This document shows positions 46,111 through 56,051 of a stretch of DNA of 64,000 nt, piece after piece. The translations under genes were made by a program, and so were the position numbers. Positions within the stretch are counted from its first letter, which is position 1, and each line of letters opens with the position of its first letter. Source of the DNA: Dendrobium chrysotoxum (Eukaryota > Streptophyta > Magnoliopsida > Asparagales > Orchidaceae); the NCBI GenBank assembly GCA_019925795.1, contig CM034313.1, positions 24,540,932 through 24,604,931 of the forward strand, written 5' to 3'. Below the pieces are notes generated by a model. It was not told where the DNA came from and searched no databases. It saw only the letters and a list, made by a program, of their open reading frames with translations.

Positions 46111-46363
46111 TCCTACCACAGAACCACAAACAAGACAAGAGACGATGACAGGAGAAAATGACTCATATCCTTTCTTGGAGCAACCTTTGTGAACATCTCA
46201 CAAACTCCCCCTCACAAGATCCTCTCTCTCTCTCTCCCAAGATCTCTCTCTTTCTCAAGGTTTTCTCTGGTAAAGAAACTGGCAAAAGATTTTTAACGAT
46301 TGAACAAAAGAGATCTTAAAAAGGAGGGCTCAAACATTGCCCTAAAATTCAATTTGATGATTC

Positions 46364-47040
46364 CGTTCGTACAATATGATCCAATATCGTACAGTACAAT
46401 CAATTCAAAAATAGATTCATCCAGTACAAATGCAAATGAATAGTTCACAAATTTTATGAACATCGTACAGCACGATCCGTAGATCGTACAGTACGATCAA
46501 CTTATTCTCAACTATTCGTGCGGGATGATTTTTGGGATGAACAAATTCATCTTTGTCCATCGTCATGCATTACACGATTCGTATAGTATTAATAGTTCAA
46601 TTCAGGTCATCGTATAGTATGATAAAAATATCATCTAGGATGAATAGAACAAAAAAATCTTAGTTTTGTCTGGTATGATCAATGGGACGACTGGCATCAT
46701 CTCTGTTATTTGTCCAATATGATCCAATATCATACTGTACAAATGCAATTAATTAAGAAACCTTGATTTGATTTCTCGATCATAGGGGATAATTTTGGTA
46801 GGATTTACAATGTTCATAAAGTACGTTTGTAATCATACAGTATGATTAGTTCAAAAATTCAAAATTCAAATCTAACCAAAATAGTCCTAGCGGCTAGGGT
46901 TTTTTCAAATCGTACGGTGTGATATGAATCATAAAGTATGATTAGTTCTCAAAACTATTTATTCAGAATTAGCCATAAGCCTGAATATTAATGACCTATC
47001 ATACAGTATGATGGAGAAATCATACAGTACGATTTTCTTT
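46364..47040 (-). promoter_or_regulatory. Dyad cluster in the LTR upstream region
   Basis: Roughly 15-20 dyads in 680 bp. The clearest is perfect: GATCGTAC (46482-46489), A, GTACGATC (46491-46498). Others are near 46387, 46461, 46608, 46832, 46908, 46929, 46999 and 47017. Many are decayed at their two CpG sites. The core CGTAC resembles the GTAC core bound by SBP-box factors; that link is inference only. Confidence 0.65.
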
Positions 47041-47292
47041 AAGAGAAACTCTAAATCACTCAAAAACTCCTCCTGAGTGTGTGTGTGCAAGGTTAGTTAG
47101 CTTGGGGATATGTTACATTACACTTGACTCAAGAAAAGTGAAAAAGTACATTTAAACACACATAGACCTGATCTTGAGTTGGTTTGAATTGCATCTGATC
47201 TTTTATACCTGAAAGATTAGACACTGAACTAGAAACAAAAAGGTTTGTTGTCATCAAAATCATAGTCCTTGAATCCAGATTCAAACAAGCTA

Positions 47293-48615
47293 AGGGGTAC
47301 AATCAGATTGAAAGAATTAACTTTGAAGAGACCTTTGCTCTGTAGCTAGGTTAGAGGCCATTATAATATTATTAGCCTTTACTTGCATTAGAGGATTCAA
47401 GTTATATCATTTGGATGCAAGAGTGTCTTCCTAAATGGGATAATTAAAGATGATGTATATATTGAGCAACCCCTAAGCTTTGAGAATTCTTAATTTCTCA
47501 ATCATGTATTCAAATTAAAGAAGACATTATATGGATTGAGATAAGCACCTAGAGCTTCGTATGAGAGGCTAACTACATTCCTCCTAGATAGAACCATTGT
47601 TAAGGGTAGTGTAGACAACACCTTATTCATTAAGAAAGTAGGAGAAGATATACTCATTATTCAAATTTATATTGATGATATACTTTTTGGATCCACAAAT
47701 AAGAATCTTTCTGATGAATTTTCAAAAATAATGAGTGGGGAGTTTGAGATGAGCATGATGGGAGAGCTTACTTATTTTCTTGGATTTAGTGTGAGGTAAA
47801 GTGATGATGTAACCTTTCTTAGCCAAATAAAATATATAAAAGATACCCTAAAAAAATATGAGATGGATAATGCTAAGGCAATCAATACTCCCATGAGCTT
47901 TACCATTCAATTAGATAAGGATCCCAATGAAAAATTAGTTGATTAGAAGAAATATAAAGGATAATTGGATCACTTCTTCATTTGACTGCCAGTAAACTTG
48001 GTATCATGTTTAGTGTTTATCTTTGTACTAGATTTTAGGCTGATCCCAAAGAATCCCATACAAGTACTGCTAAGAGAATTTTTAGATATCTTCTAGGAAC
48101 ACAAAGTCTAAGAATCTGGTATCCTAGAAATAGCTCATCTTTTAAATCATATGATATTCAAATTCAAAATTTTTAGGTTGCAGGGAAGATAAAAAAAGTA
48201 CCTCTATAACCTATTAATTTATAGGATAATCTTTAGTCTCCTGGTCCAGTAAAAAATAAAACTCTATTGCCTTATCTACCATTAAAGCAAAATGCGTAGT
48301 TGTAGGAAGCTATGTTGCTTATGTTCTATGGCTCAAATAATAAATCCTTGACCTTGGACTCCATGTAGGCACTATTATAATCATGTGTGATAGCACTAGT
48401 GCCATCTGTATTTAAAAATATTATATCCAACACTCCCGGACTAAATATATAGATATTAGACACCATTTTATCAGAGATCATGTAACGAAGGTAGTATAGA
48501 ATTACATTATATATATACTAAAAATTAACTGGCAGATATATATGCAAAACCTCTTGCCTTTGAAAATTTTAGCACCCTGAGGACTAGACTAGGTGTTATA
48601 GCCATTCATGCTTGA
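47293..48615 (+). pseudogene. RT and RNase H of the plus-strand Copia element (after the nested insertion)
   Basis: The frame resumes KGYNQIERINFEETFAL after the insertion. RT reads, with stops, GSVDNTLFIKKVGEDILI, IQIYIDDILFGSTNKNLSDE (catalytic IDD kept) and FEMSMMGELTYFLGF. RNase H follows with IKYIKDTLKKYEMDNAKAIN and later broken blocks to about 48615, where the element in minus orientation also ends its RNase H. It has more stops than the nested element, in line with greater age. Confidence 0.87.
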
Positions 48616-48772
48616 ATCAGGATAAGTTGGAAATTGAAAACTTAAATGTTTTTGTGTGTTTTTATGTAATTTGTTTTGTAATTGTTCATATTTATATTTA
48701 TGTTTGTGATCTATTTTGGGTGAATTTTTCTTCTTCTTTTCTTTTCATGAATTTTTCCTCATCATTACATAT

Positions 48773-49210
48773 AAATTCAAAATTGCTCACATCATAGTGT
48801 ATGATATAACATTGTACCATATGATCTTCACAAAATATCACATAACTGCTCAGAGCACTTCCAATGGCTCTGATTAATCAATTAATCATGATCATACTCT
48901 GCAAACACCCAATTTGTAATATACGATACACGACACTTATCATTGGATGAATTGAATTCTGTTAGTATGATATTACATATCATTTGTACTGTATGAACAC
49001 ATGTTTGTACTATACGATATGACCCATCAATAATCATCTAGGCTGACAACGCTGGATGACCATCTTAATACTTATTGCCCAATACAATTTTGATCATATT
49101 GTATGATAAGACCAACTTTTTGATAGATCAAATTGGACAAATTAAATTCCCTATATAGTATTATACGATCACACATCATACTGTACGATAGGGTCAATTT
49201 CCATTTAAAG
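48773..49210 (+). promoter_or_regulatory. Internal dyad cluster and TATA-like box before the accessory ORF
   Basis: Dyads like those of the LTR upstream region recur between RNase H and the accessory ORF, for example near 48797 (catagtgtatgat), 48919, 48997, 49010 and finally atcatactgtacgat at 49175-49189. An ATTTAAAG box (49203-49210) follows 14 bp later, then the leader ggaggaaacacaaggattct. The same order is at the right edge of the window (63967-64000). Promoter function for a separate accessory transcript is inference. Confidence 0.55.
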
Positions 49211-49310
49211 GGAGGAAACACAAGGATTCTCTTTACTCCAATCTTCTCAATCTTTTTTCTTCCTCTATAAGTTCCTACTCTTTGTAGTGGCCGGTGGAAA
49301 GTGCTGAAGG

Positions 49311-50360
49311 TCTATTGTAGGAAGTTCTTCTCGACGTCCCATTAATCCCTGCTTCCGTGATGAAGTTGATGAAGAAGCATACCATCATTACAAGGCTACC
49401 GAGATCACCCCTTCCAAATTCATAAATCAGGAAGTCCTGAACTTCCAGGTACTCAATCTATTTGCTCGTACCACCCTTTAGTTCATTCTTACTCTCGTAT
49501 TCTCATTCAACTTTGAGCTCCTCTTTGAACTTTTTGTGAGCATTCGAATTAATAGTGAAGGCGCTACCCTTAAATCTTATGTCAGTAAAAGGCCAATAGA
49601 GATCACCTATCAAGACTTTGACCAAATCCTACACCTTTTTACCATCGGTGAAAAAGTTTATTCTTTAGCCTTTCTCCCTAACAATAATTAGATCCCTTTT
49701 AACACCACCTTTAGGGAGTCATCAGTAAATTTCCACATTTCTCATGTTAGCACTTTAGTTCAAGATGCTTGAATCATTTAACACATCCTTCCCAATTTAG
49801 TCATTCCAAAAGCTGGTAATAGGATAAATATCACACCTCTTCTATCACTCACTACCTATTTTATCATGCCTAAAATTTATTTCAATGTAGCTGATTTGAT
49901 TATTCGATACCTTAAAAACCTTACATATATTAGAGATCGTAGAAATAAGTGAAAGTCAAATCTTGCATTATGTCACATTATTGCCTTTGTTCTGGAATCC
50001 AAATATAATCTTCAATTCCCCACACCACCAAACCATCTTCCAATCTTCTATTCAAATAGCTCCTTCCACATCCTTCATAGTGCTCATTACCAAAATATTT
50101 ATTATGTGGACCTCGAGCTAAAGGAAGCAGAGGGAGGTCCAGCACCAGCTCCAACACCAACACCTATACACCAGCATTCTCAGTATGAGACATTGTTTCT
50201 AAGAATTGATCAATTGGAGACTCACTTTATTGCTTACATCATAGAGCAACACCAACAACATGAGATTGATATGGCATGGTTTGGAGAGTAGTTCACATCC
50301 ATTCATTGATACTTTCAACCACCACTACCACCACTTGATCAAGGAACTTCTTATTTTTAA
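49311..50360 (+). pseudogene. Accessory ORF after pol, 'putative plant transposon protein'-like (Copia)
   Basis: One frame runs from about 49311 to the stop at 50358-50360, broken by a few stops. Blocks: SSRRPINPCFRDEVDEEAYH, HYKATEITPSKFINQEVLNF, INSEGATLKSYVSKRPIEIT, YQDFDQILHLFTIGEKVY, NLVIPKAGNRINITPLLSL, YFIMPKIYFNVADLIIRYL, then Pro/Ala-rich GGPAPAPTPTP, a coiled coil with QYETLFLRIDQLETHFIAYI, and MAWFGE before YFQPPLPPL. The order 'Lys-Arg-Pro-Ile-x-Ile-Thr, Asp-Phe-x-x-Ile-Leu... Leu-Ile-Pro' agrees with the plant transposon-protein family (PF20167-like); this is pattern recognition, not a search. No enzyme motif, signal peptide or membrane segment is seen. A homologue lies at 63037-63885. 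Confidence 0.75.
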
Positions 50361-50690
50361 CTTGTCTTATTTTAGTTTTTATCTTTATTATTTTTTTCTT
50401 TACATTATCATGTTTGTTTTGTTTTTGGTGTTATGCTTAGTCGTTCCTCCTTTTTGGTGGTGTCAAAAGGGAGAGTAGATTGTTGTTGCTAGGTTCTAAA
50501 TTCTACCTTGATATGATTAGTCTACTATTTTATTTATTTTTTGTTCATGATTGTGTGTTCTTCTAATTCTTCTAATTTATTATTTAAAAAAAAAACTCTC
50601 CCCATTTAAAAAAAATACAACTAATAAAAGGGATCTTAGGACATAGTAAAAATTAATTTTAAATCTTAACTAACAATTCTTGCCATCATA
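50361..50690 (+). other. 3' untranslated internal region of the plus-strand Copia element
   Basis: AT-rich sequence between the accessory ORF stop and the PPT. It includes ttttggtggtgtcaaaaggg, the counterpart of the window-end element's cctttggacatcacaaacag in reverse. No gene seen. Confidence 0.6.
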
Positions 50691-50703
50691 AAAAGGGGAA
50701 GAA
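50691..50703 (+). other. Polypurine tract of the plus-strand Copia element
   Basis: AAAAGGGGAAGAA lies immediately before the right LTR start (tgttgcaaatc at 50704), preceded by tgccatcata as in the related elements. Confidence 0.9.
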
Positions 50704-51829
50704 TGTTGCAAATCTAGACCCAAGTCTTGTGATTTTGATGATTAAAAATATTATTGGACCGCTTGCTATGCTATCTCTTGTTATTATTATTATTACATAT
50801 TTATTCTTGTGCACTAACATTTTAGGTCCACCGTACACCGTGTAAAGTGATTTGTACTTTGAGAGTATGTATTTCTACTTTTATTTATTTCTATATTTTT
50901 TGAGTTAAAGTCATGTATTTGGTTGATGCTAAACTTGATGATCGTGCACACACATATTGAGAGGAGTGAGATAGTGAGAAAATTAGATGAGTAATTTTTT
51001 GAACTAATTGTACTATACGCGATCCATATTGTACTGTATGATCAGTTATTCAAAAAATCATTATAACAGCTAATTGGCATAATCAAAGATATTTGAACTT
51101 ATCATACTGTACGATCAAGATCATATAGGATGATAAGTTGAAATCAAGATCTCAGTTACCAATCATAATTTAGGCAATATCTTAAAATTCAAAATTTGTA
51201 CTAATCGTACATTACGATGGTCATCATACTACATGATATAATCAAATCTTACCTAAATTAATCCTATAATTAAGGTATCAAATTTTAATTAATTGTTCCA
51301 ATTAGATCATACTATATGATTATACCAATTATACTGTACTTCCCAATCTTTGAATGGGAGGATATTTATTCGCCACTAATCATACGAGATGATAATCCAA
51401 GCTGATTGAACTGATCATATTGGATAATGTTTTATATCATACTGGACGATTAGCTCAAATACTTGAATTAATCATATAGCATCTTATTCTTCATATAGTA
51501 CTAACAGATCTATTTAAACTAATCATACTATATGATCTGAGATAGTATTGTATGATCTATGTTAATGAAATTGAATTATTAAGGATTTTTGTGAAGCCTT
51601 GTGTTTAAGCTCTCTTAATAAGCTTTTTTCAAGTCTTTGGTTGCTGGGTTTTCTAGAGAGAGTTCTTGGAGAAGAGATCTTGGAGAGCTTTGGGATGGAG
51701 AAAGGAGAGTTTGTATATGAGGGGTTTTCACACGGTTCCTCTAAGCAAGCTTCTTCCTTGTTTCCTTTGAGTGTCTTTCTTGACTTCTTAGGTGGCTCTA
51801 GGAAGAAGATTATTAGCCTGAAGACCATC

Positions 51830-51985
51830 GAGGTTCTCTGCCTTCACTAGGAGGGTGAAAAAGGAGTGTGAGGTTCTCTACCTTCACTAGGAGGGTGAAA
51901 AAGAGGGTGAGGTTCTCTACCTTCACCAAGACGGTGAAAAAGGAGTGCGAGGTTCTTTGCTTTCACTAGGAGAGTGAAAGGAGGT
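51830..51985 (+). repeat. Hairpin minisatellite of ~40 bp in the LTR leader
   Basis: Four units. Stems read TTCACT/GGTGAA with loop AGGAG in the first two, TTCACC/GGTGAA with loop AAGAC in the third, and CTTTCACT (51960-51967) / AGTGAAAG (51973-51980) with loop AGGAG in the fourth, a perfect 8-bp stem. The pair closing the loop is thus T-G, C-G or T-A in different units, which keeps pairing. Confidence 0.85.
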
Positions 51986-52299
51986 CAAAGTTCTCTATCG
52001 CAATAGGTTGGAGAAAGATTGAAAGGGCTTCTCCACCAAGTTATGTAGGCTAAAGGAGATACACAAAGGTTTTAGTGCAATAATTGGAGAGGAGGAGTCT
52101 TTTTTTTGAAGAAGCAAAGAAAATGCTATTAATAATTAGAGAAAAAACTATTACAAACTACAAAGGAAAAGTTTCTAGTTCCTCCTTTAACAAACTAATA
52201 AATGAAGGAGGAACCTTATTACCACTAACTTCATCCTAAAGAAAATCTCCAAACAAAGCAAAGTTAGCACATAAATCTACTAACTTATTACATTTCCAA

Positions 52300-52650
52300 T
52301 CTACACAATTAAAAATAACATGATTAAAATCCTTTTAAAAAGCAAGCTATCCCTCCACTGACTGCCCTTATTAGCTAAATATACAAGGAATTTATTGATA
52401 TTATGACTATAACCTTCAATGATAATTCCCTTGTAGATGAACATCTAATCCTTAATAAATTCCTTAAAAGCTTGAATAGCAAAAAATTACAGGCAAGCAA
52501 TATCCCAGTGAACACAATTCCTTCCAAAAGCCAAAAGAAATCTTCCCTTGCTATCTCGGAGTACACCACCAACATCGGCTTTATATGGTTGCAAAAGAGC
52601 TACATCAACATTTAATTTGATCCAATCGGGTGGAGATGGGTGCTAATAAT
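52300..52650 (-). pseudogene. RNase H remnant of the truncated LINE
   Basis: The minus strand reads, across stops, DWIKLNVDV and then GGVLRDSKGRFLLAFG, the plant LINE RNase H block ('GG.(I/L)RD..G..L.AF'). It is followed by broken sequence to the 3' tail. Confidence 0.7.
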
Positions 52651-53499
52651 TCAGTAACAGTCTAGAGGACTGATTAACACCCTAGTTTTCTGAGTTGAAG
52701 CCAAAGGCCGAAGAAGAGAATGAAGCCAAGCTCACCGATTGGGCAGCAATCAAGGAAAAGCTATCACAAATACCTTCATGAACATATTTATTCCTAAATT
52801 TCCATGAATGATAAATGGTATTGCAATATAATTTGAGTAAGAAAACATTACTTGAGCTCAACCGAATCAAGCATTAACAGCAATCACCCAATGTTTCAAA
52901 ATTAGGAAAGACAAAGCCCCAACTATTCAAAACTTACAAAACTTCCTTCAACTTCACACATTTCATAATAACATGGTCTATATCTTCAATCACATTACAA
53001 CCTCTAGAACAAAAGAAATTATTCTGTAATCTTTTGTATGACAGGAAATGAAATATTGGGATAGCATTATTAAAACCCCCCACCAAAAGACATCAACACG
53101 AGGGAAGATATTAGGCTTCTTCACCCAATTTTAGTAAATAACGGAGGCTTGATTCTGTATTAACACTTCCGAAACCATAACAGATATTGTTTTGCCCAAC
53201 TTTTGAAATAAAAGATTCAATCTATCCTCTTCTAATTCTGATCTTATTTGAATTTGACATATGCGCTCCACAAGCTCCAATCTGAAAAACTTACACAGTT
53301 GCTCTACATCCCAAAAGCCATCCATAATGAGCTTATCTACAGTAAAGCCATCTGATTCTGGAATAGCCATAAACACAAGCCATCTGTCAATGCAATTATC
53401 CCAAATCCACCCATCCTTATACACATCTATCGATTTGCAAATCAAAATTTCCCAACTTACAACGGAATTGAAGAATTTGCCACCTTCAGTAATAATTTT

Positions 53500-54854
53500 C
53501 CAAGACGATGAGCCTCCTTTAGTCTTCCAACCTCACCCAACTGAGCACCATATTTTGAAACAAGAATTCTATGTAACAACGAACCTTTATCTTGTATAAA
53601 TTTCCATGCCAATTTTGCAGTGAAGACCATGACCACCTAGGCTTGCACAAAACATTCCAACTAACATAATGGAGACCGAGCCTTCCACCTTGCTTGTTCC
53701 AAATAAAATTCCTACACATCTTGTCAAGATCACCAAGAACTCCTTTAGGAACCAGAGAATGTGTACAATTAAAAGTAGGATAAGATAGCATAATAGATTT
53801 TCACCAGCAGAAATTTTCTTGCCAAAGAAATGAACTTACACCCCCAAATATTTATCATTCTCAAAGCTTTGTCAATGATGAATTGGAAGTCAGCCCTTAC
53901 AAGTCTCCTTATAGCAATCTTAACACCAAGATATCTGAATTCTTTCACCTATTTTATACCCATGATACGATTAATGACTTTCCTTCTCCTCGTCTTGACA
54001 AATTTACCAAAAGAATAGCCGACTTATCAAAATTAACTCTTTGACCTATCCAATCACAAAAATTCAGCAAAACACTTTTAACCACCTTCACGGCTTTATT
54101 GGTAGCTTCAGAAAAAATAATGGTGTCATCTGTATACAACAAGTGCGAAATCCTAGGCCCATCCAAAAAAATCCGAATTCCAATAGAGTTTCCTTTCTAA
54201 AAGAGAGCATTGGAGAGAAGTTGTGAGCAAAGAATAAATAAGAAAGGCGAGAGAGGATAACCTTGACGGAACCCGCTTTTAACATTTATCCAATTAGAAG
54301 GACCACCATTAATCATCAACAAGAACCTAGGATTTTCCACACATTCCATAATAAGTTTGGAGAACTTTATGGGGAACCCAAAATATTCCAAAATTTTCCT
54401 CAAAGTGTCCCAACGCATGGAATCATAACCTTGTTCCATATCAACTTTGAAAGAGATCAAGCCTTTAGAAGTTTTAGAGAATCTGAACTTGTGGAATACT
54501 TCTTGAGCAACAAGCACATGATCTTACAAAGATCTTCCCTTGATAAAAGCAGCTTGCTCAACCGAAATCAGTTTTGGCATAATGGGAATCAATCTGTTCA
54601 CAATAACTTTGGCCACCACCTTGTAAACCATCATACAAAGGCTGATAGGCCTGTAGATGGAAGGAGTCATATGATTTTTCACCTTTGGGATCATAACTAC
54701 TAATGTATCTTTCCACTCCGCATTCATATTACCAAAAATAAAAAATTGGACAATAGTTTTCAAGAAATCTTCCTTAATTATATTCCAATAAGCTTTGAGA
54801 AAGGAATAGGAAATATCGTCTTTACCAGGAGCAATATTAGAATAGAGAGGTGAA
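53500..54854 (-). pseudogene. Reverse transcriptase of the truncated LINE
   Basis: From the truncation point: APGKDDISYSFLKAYWNIIK, IYRPISLCMMVYKVVAKVI, EQAAFIKGRSL, ISFKVDMEQGYDSMRWDTL (first Asp), SGFRQGYPLSPFLFILCSQL, ISHLLYTDDTIIFSEA (the box is TDD, with both Asp kept) and FCDWIGQRVNFDKSAIL. At 53791-53519 the connection block reads LDKMCRNFIWNKQGGRLGLH. Stops separate the pieces. This would copy LINE RNA at the nicked target. Confidence 0.87.
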
Positions 54855-55332
54855 GGAGAGGATGACTCTGGGGGGTCTAGGTTATTGTTTGATCGAATCA
54901 TTATAAAATTTTGGTGTGTTCTTTCTAACTTCTATTTTTCTGCAACTTACTTTTGTGCACTTTGATTTTCTAAAAATTGTATGGTAGAAAATTATCTGTT
55001 TGATGATATATTGATTTGAGCTATTCATCATCATCATAATTAAAAATTTTGTTTTATAATTTTTCTTCCGCATCGGGTGATAATTTTGTTCATTTTTATG
55101 TTATTAAAAATCTAAAAAAATAAAATAATTTTTTGTTTTTAAAGTAAGTTTCTTAAAACTACCAATTCATCCCCCCCCCCCCCCCCCTCTTGGTATGCCG
55201 AGGGATAGTTCACCAAGGATTAACATCCTACATCAAACTTTCATATTATAAAGTTAGTCTTGTTTATAGTGATTTTATTTTGTATTACTCGTGAAGATGT
55301 AGAGGATGACATTTTTTTTAATGTTGGGGAGA

Positions 55333-56051
55333 TTAAAATAGCCCATATTTTCAATTAATGAAATAATTTTTTAGGAGCCATTATAAGTCAAATTTATAAA
55401 TCATCTTTACTATAATTTTTATATCGTCATGGTTTAATTATGCTAATTTTCTCGTAATTTTAGTGGTAGTGTCGAAAATTGATTTCTGTTGGTATAAGTG
55501 AGAGTTTTAAGACCGTTAGGTGTTCGTTTTGTAAACTTATTTCTCCAATGTTTTTTAAACATTATGAGCTATTTTATGAATATTTTTTAGATCTCTATAT
55601 TTAATAATATAAAAAATTATAAGAGTTTTATGCAAAAAATTGAAAAATTAACATAATTATATTTATATTCTAAGATTATTTTTGTAAAAATATTTATTTC
55701 CCTTACAATTAACATAAGATCCATTTCCATTTACCTAATTCATTTAACAGAGAGTAGGAAATGAAAATTTAAGGGAAAAGAGAGGTGAAGGAGAAAGAAA
55801 AACTAAAGTTTGGAGATCTTAGAGCCGATATTGCCAGTCTGTCCTGTTAAAAAAGTTGCTCACCTCATTGTAAGCTACCATTACCTTACCTTTGATTTCA
55901 ATGATTTTTTATATTTTATATTTTATGAATTTTAATTTGGTCAAAATGTATAAAAGTTACGATATCTAGATTTTTTAGAAACTTTCATCACGTAACTTTG
56001 TGTATGTGATAGATATCGTCAATATAAGCATTTAGATCTTGGGGCATTACA
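55333..56051 (+). repeat. 3' LTR of the chromovirus
   Basis: This 719-bp LTR begins ttaaaatagcccat (TT for TG) after the purine tract gttggggaga and ends ggcattaca. It matches 33003-33730. The 89 bases between the Copia duplication and this LTR are the only chromovirus 3' internal sequence left. Confidence 0.82.

Larger units (their letters stand above)
37466..47287 (-). mobile_element. SIRE/Maximus-like Ty1/Copia element (minus strand), complete, nested in Copia pol
   Basis: LTRs at 37466-39173 and 45573-47287 bracket a full minus-strand gag-pol. The exact duplication agcta is at 37461-37465 and 47288-47292, and removing one copy plus the element restores the reading frame of the host RT (RLIA then KGYNQI). 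Length 9822 bp. It has PBS, gag with zinc knuckle, protease, integrase, RT, RNase H and PPT, but no accessory ORF between RNase H and the 3' LTR. All domains have at least one stop. Confidence 0.95.
45573..47287 (-). repeat. 5' LTR of the minus-strand Copia element
   Basis: This 1715-bp LTR begins tgaaagtttgttaaggatg and ends gattcaaaca on the plus strand. In sense order it has a dyad cluster (47040-46364), a TTTTTAAG box (46315-46322), CT-rich initiator-like sequence (46205-46260), 39-bp hairpin repeats (46110-45957) and a C6 run (45629-45634). Confidence 0.93.
52101..54854 (-). mobile_element. 5'-truncated L1-type LINE inserted in the Copia LTR
   Basis: The flanks ggagaggaggagtct (52086-52100) and ggagaggatgactct (54855-54869) are a 15-bp target duplication with two differences, and the other LTR has the empty site near 35858. 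The element reads on the minus strand and ends in a short A tail (tttttttt at the left edge). It starts inside RT, so the 5' end with ORF1 and endonuclease is missing. It is a different family from the LINE at 19089-28540. Confidence 0.9.
34430..55243 (+). mobile_element. SIRE/Maximus-like Ty1/Copia element (plus strand), host of two later insertions
   Basis: The element begins tgttacaaatc and ends ctttca, flanked by the exact 5-bp duplication tatta (34425-34429 and 55244-55248). Without the inserted Copia element (37466-47287) and LINE (52101-54854) with their duplications it is about 8.2 kb. Order: LTR, Met PBS, gag, a doubly deleted integrase region, RT, RNase H, dyad/promoter-like cluster, accessory ORF, PPT, LTR. 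The long LTR (about 1.78 kb), Met PBS and space after pol fit the SIRE lineage. Confidence 0.92.
50704..55243 (+). repeat. 3' LTR of the plus-strand Copia element, split by a LINE
   Basis: It begins tgttgcaaatctagac and ends ctttca. Without the LINE and its duplication it is about 1.77 kb, like the left LTR. It has the dyad region (51000-51560), four hairpin repeats (51830-51985) and a C17 run (55171-55187) where the left LTR has C6. The part after the LINE resumes at 54870. Confidence 0.92.
33003..56051 (+). mobile_element. Del/Tekay-like chromovirus (Ty3/Gypsy), mostly deleted and split by Copia
   Basis: Homologous blocks at 33003-33730 and 55333-56051 have LTR form: the first starts tgtaaaaatgcccatatttt and both end gatcttgggg(t/c)(g/a)tta(t/c)a. 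The first is followed by a PBS-like sequence and a gag remnant; the second is preceded by the purine tract gttggggaga (55323-55332). Only about 0.8 kb of internal sequence remains; pol is absent. The flanks ccatg (32998-33002) and gtatg (56052-56056) match at three of five bases, so the target duplication is uncertain. Confidence 0.78.

Noticed and set aside
46364..47040. CRISPR-like array of short palindromic repeats
   Set aside because: The spacing is irregular, the repeats are short and decayed, and there are no unique spacers of constant length; the region is a plant retrotransposon LTR.
37466..47287. Reading the three Copia copies as one tandem duplication
   Set aside because: Each has its own target duplication and the host reading frame resumes exactly after the nested copy, so they are separate insertions.
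49311..50360. Retroviral-type envelope gene at the env position of a Copia element
   Set aside because: No signal peptide, transmembrane segment or Cys-rich surface pattern is visible. The motif order fits the plant transposon-protein family instead.
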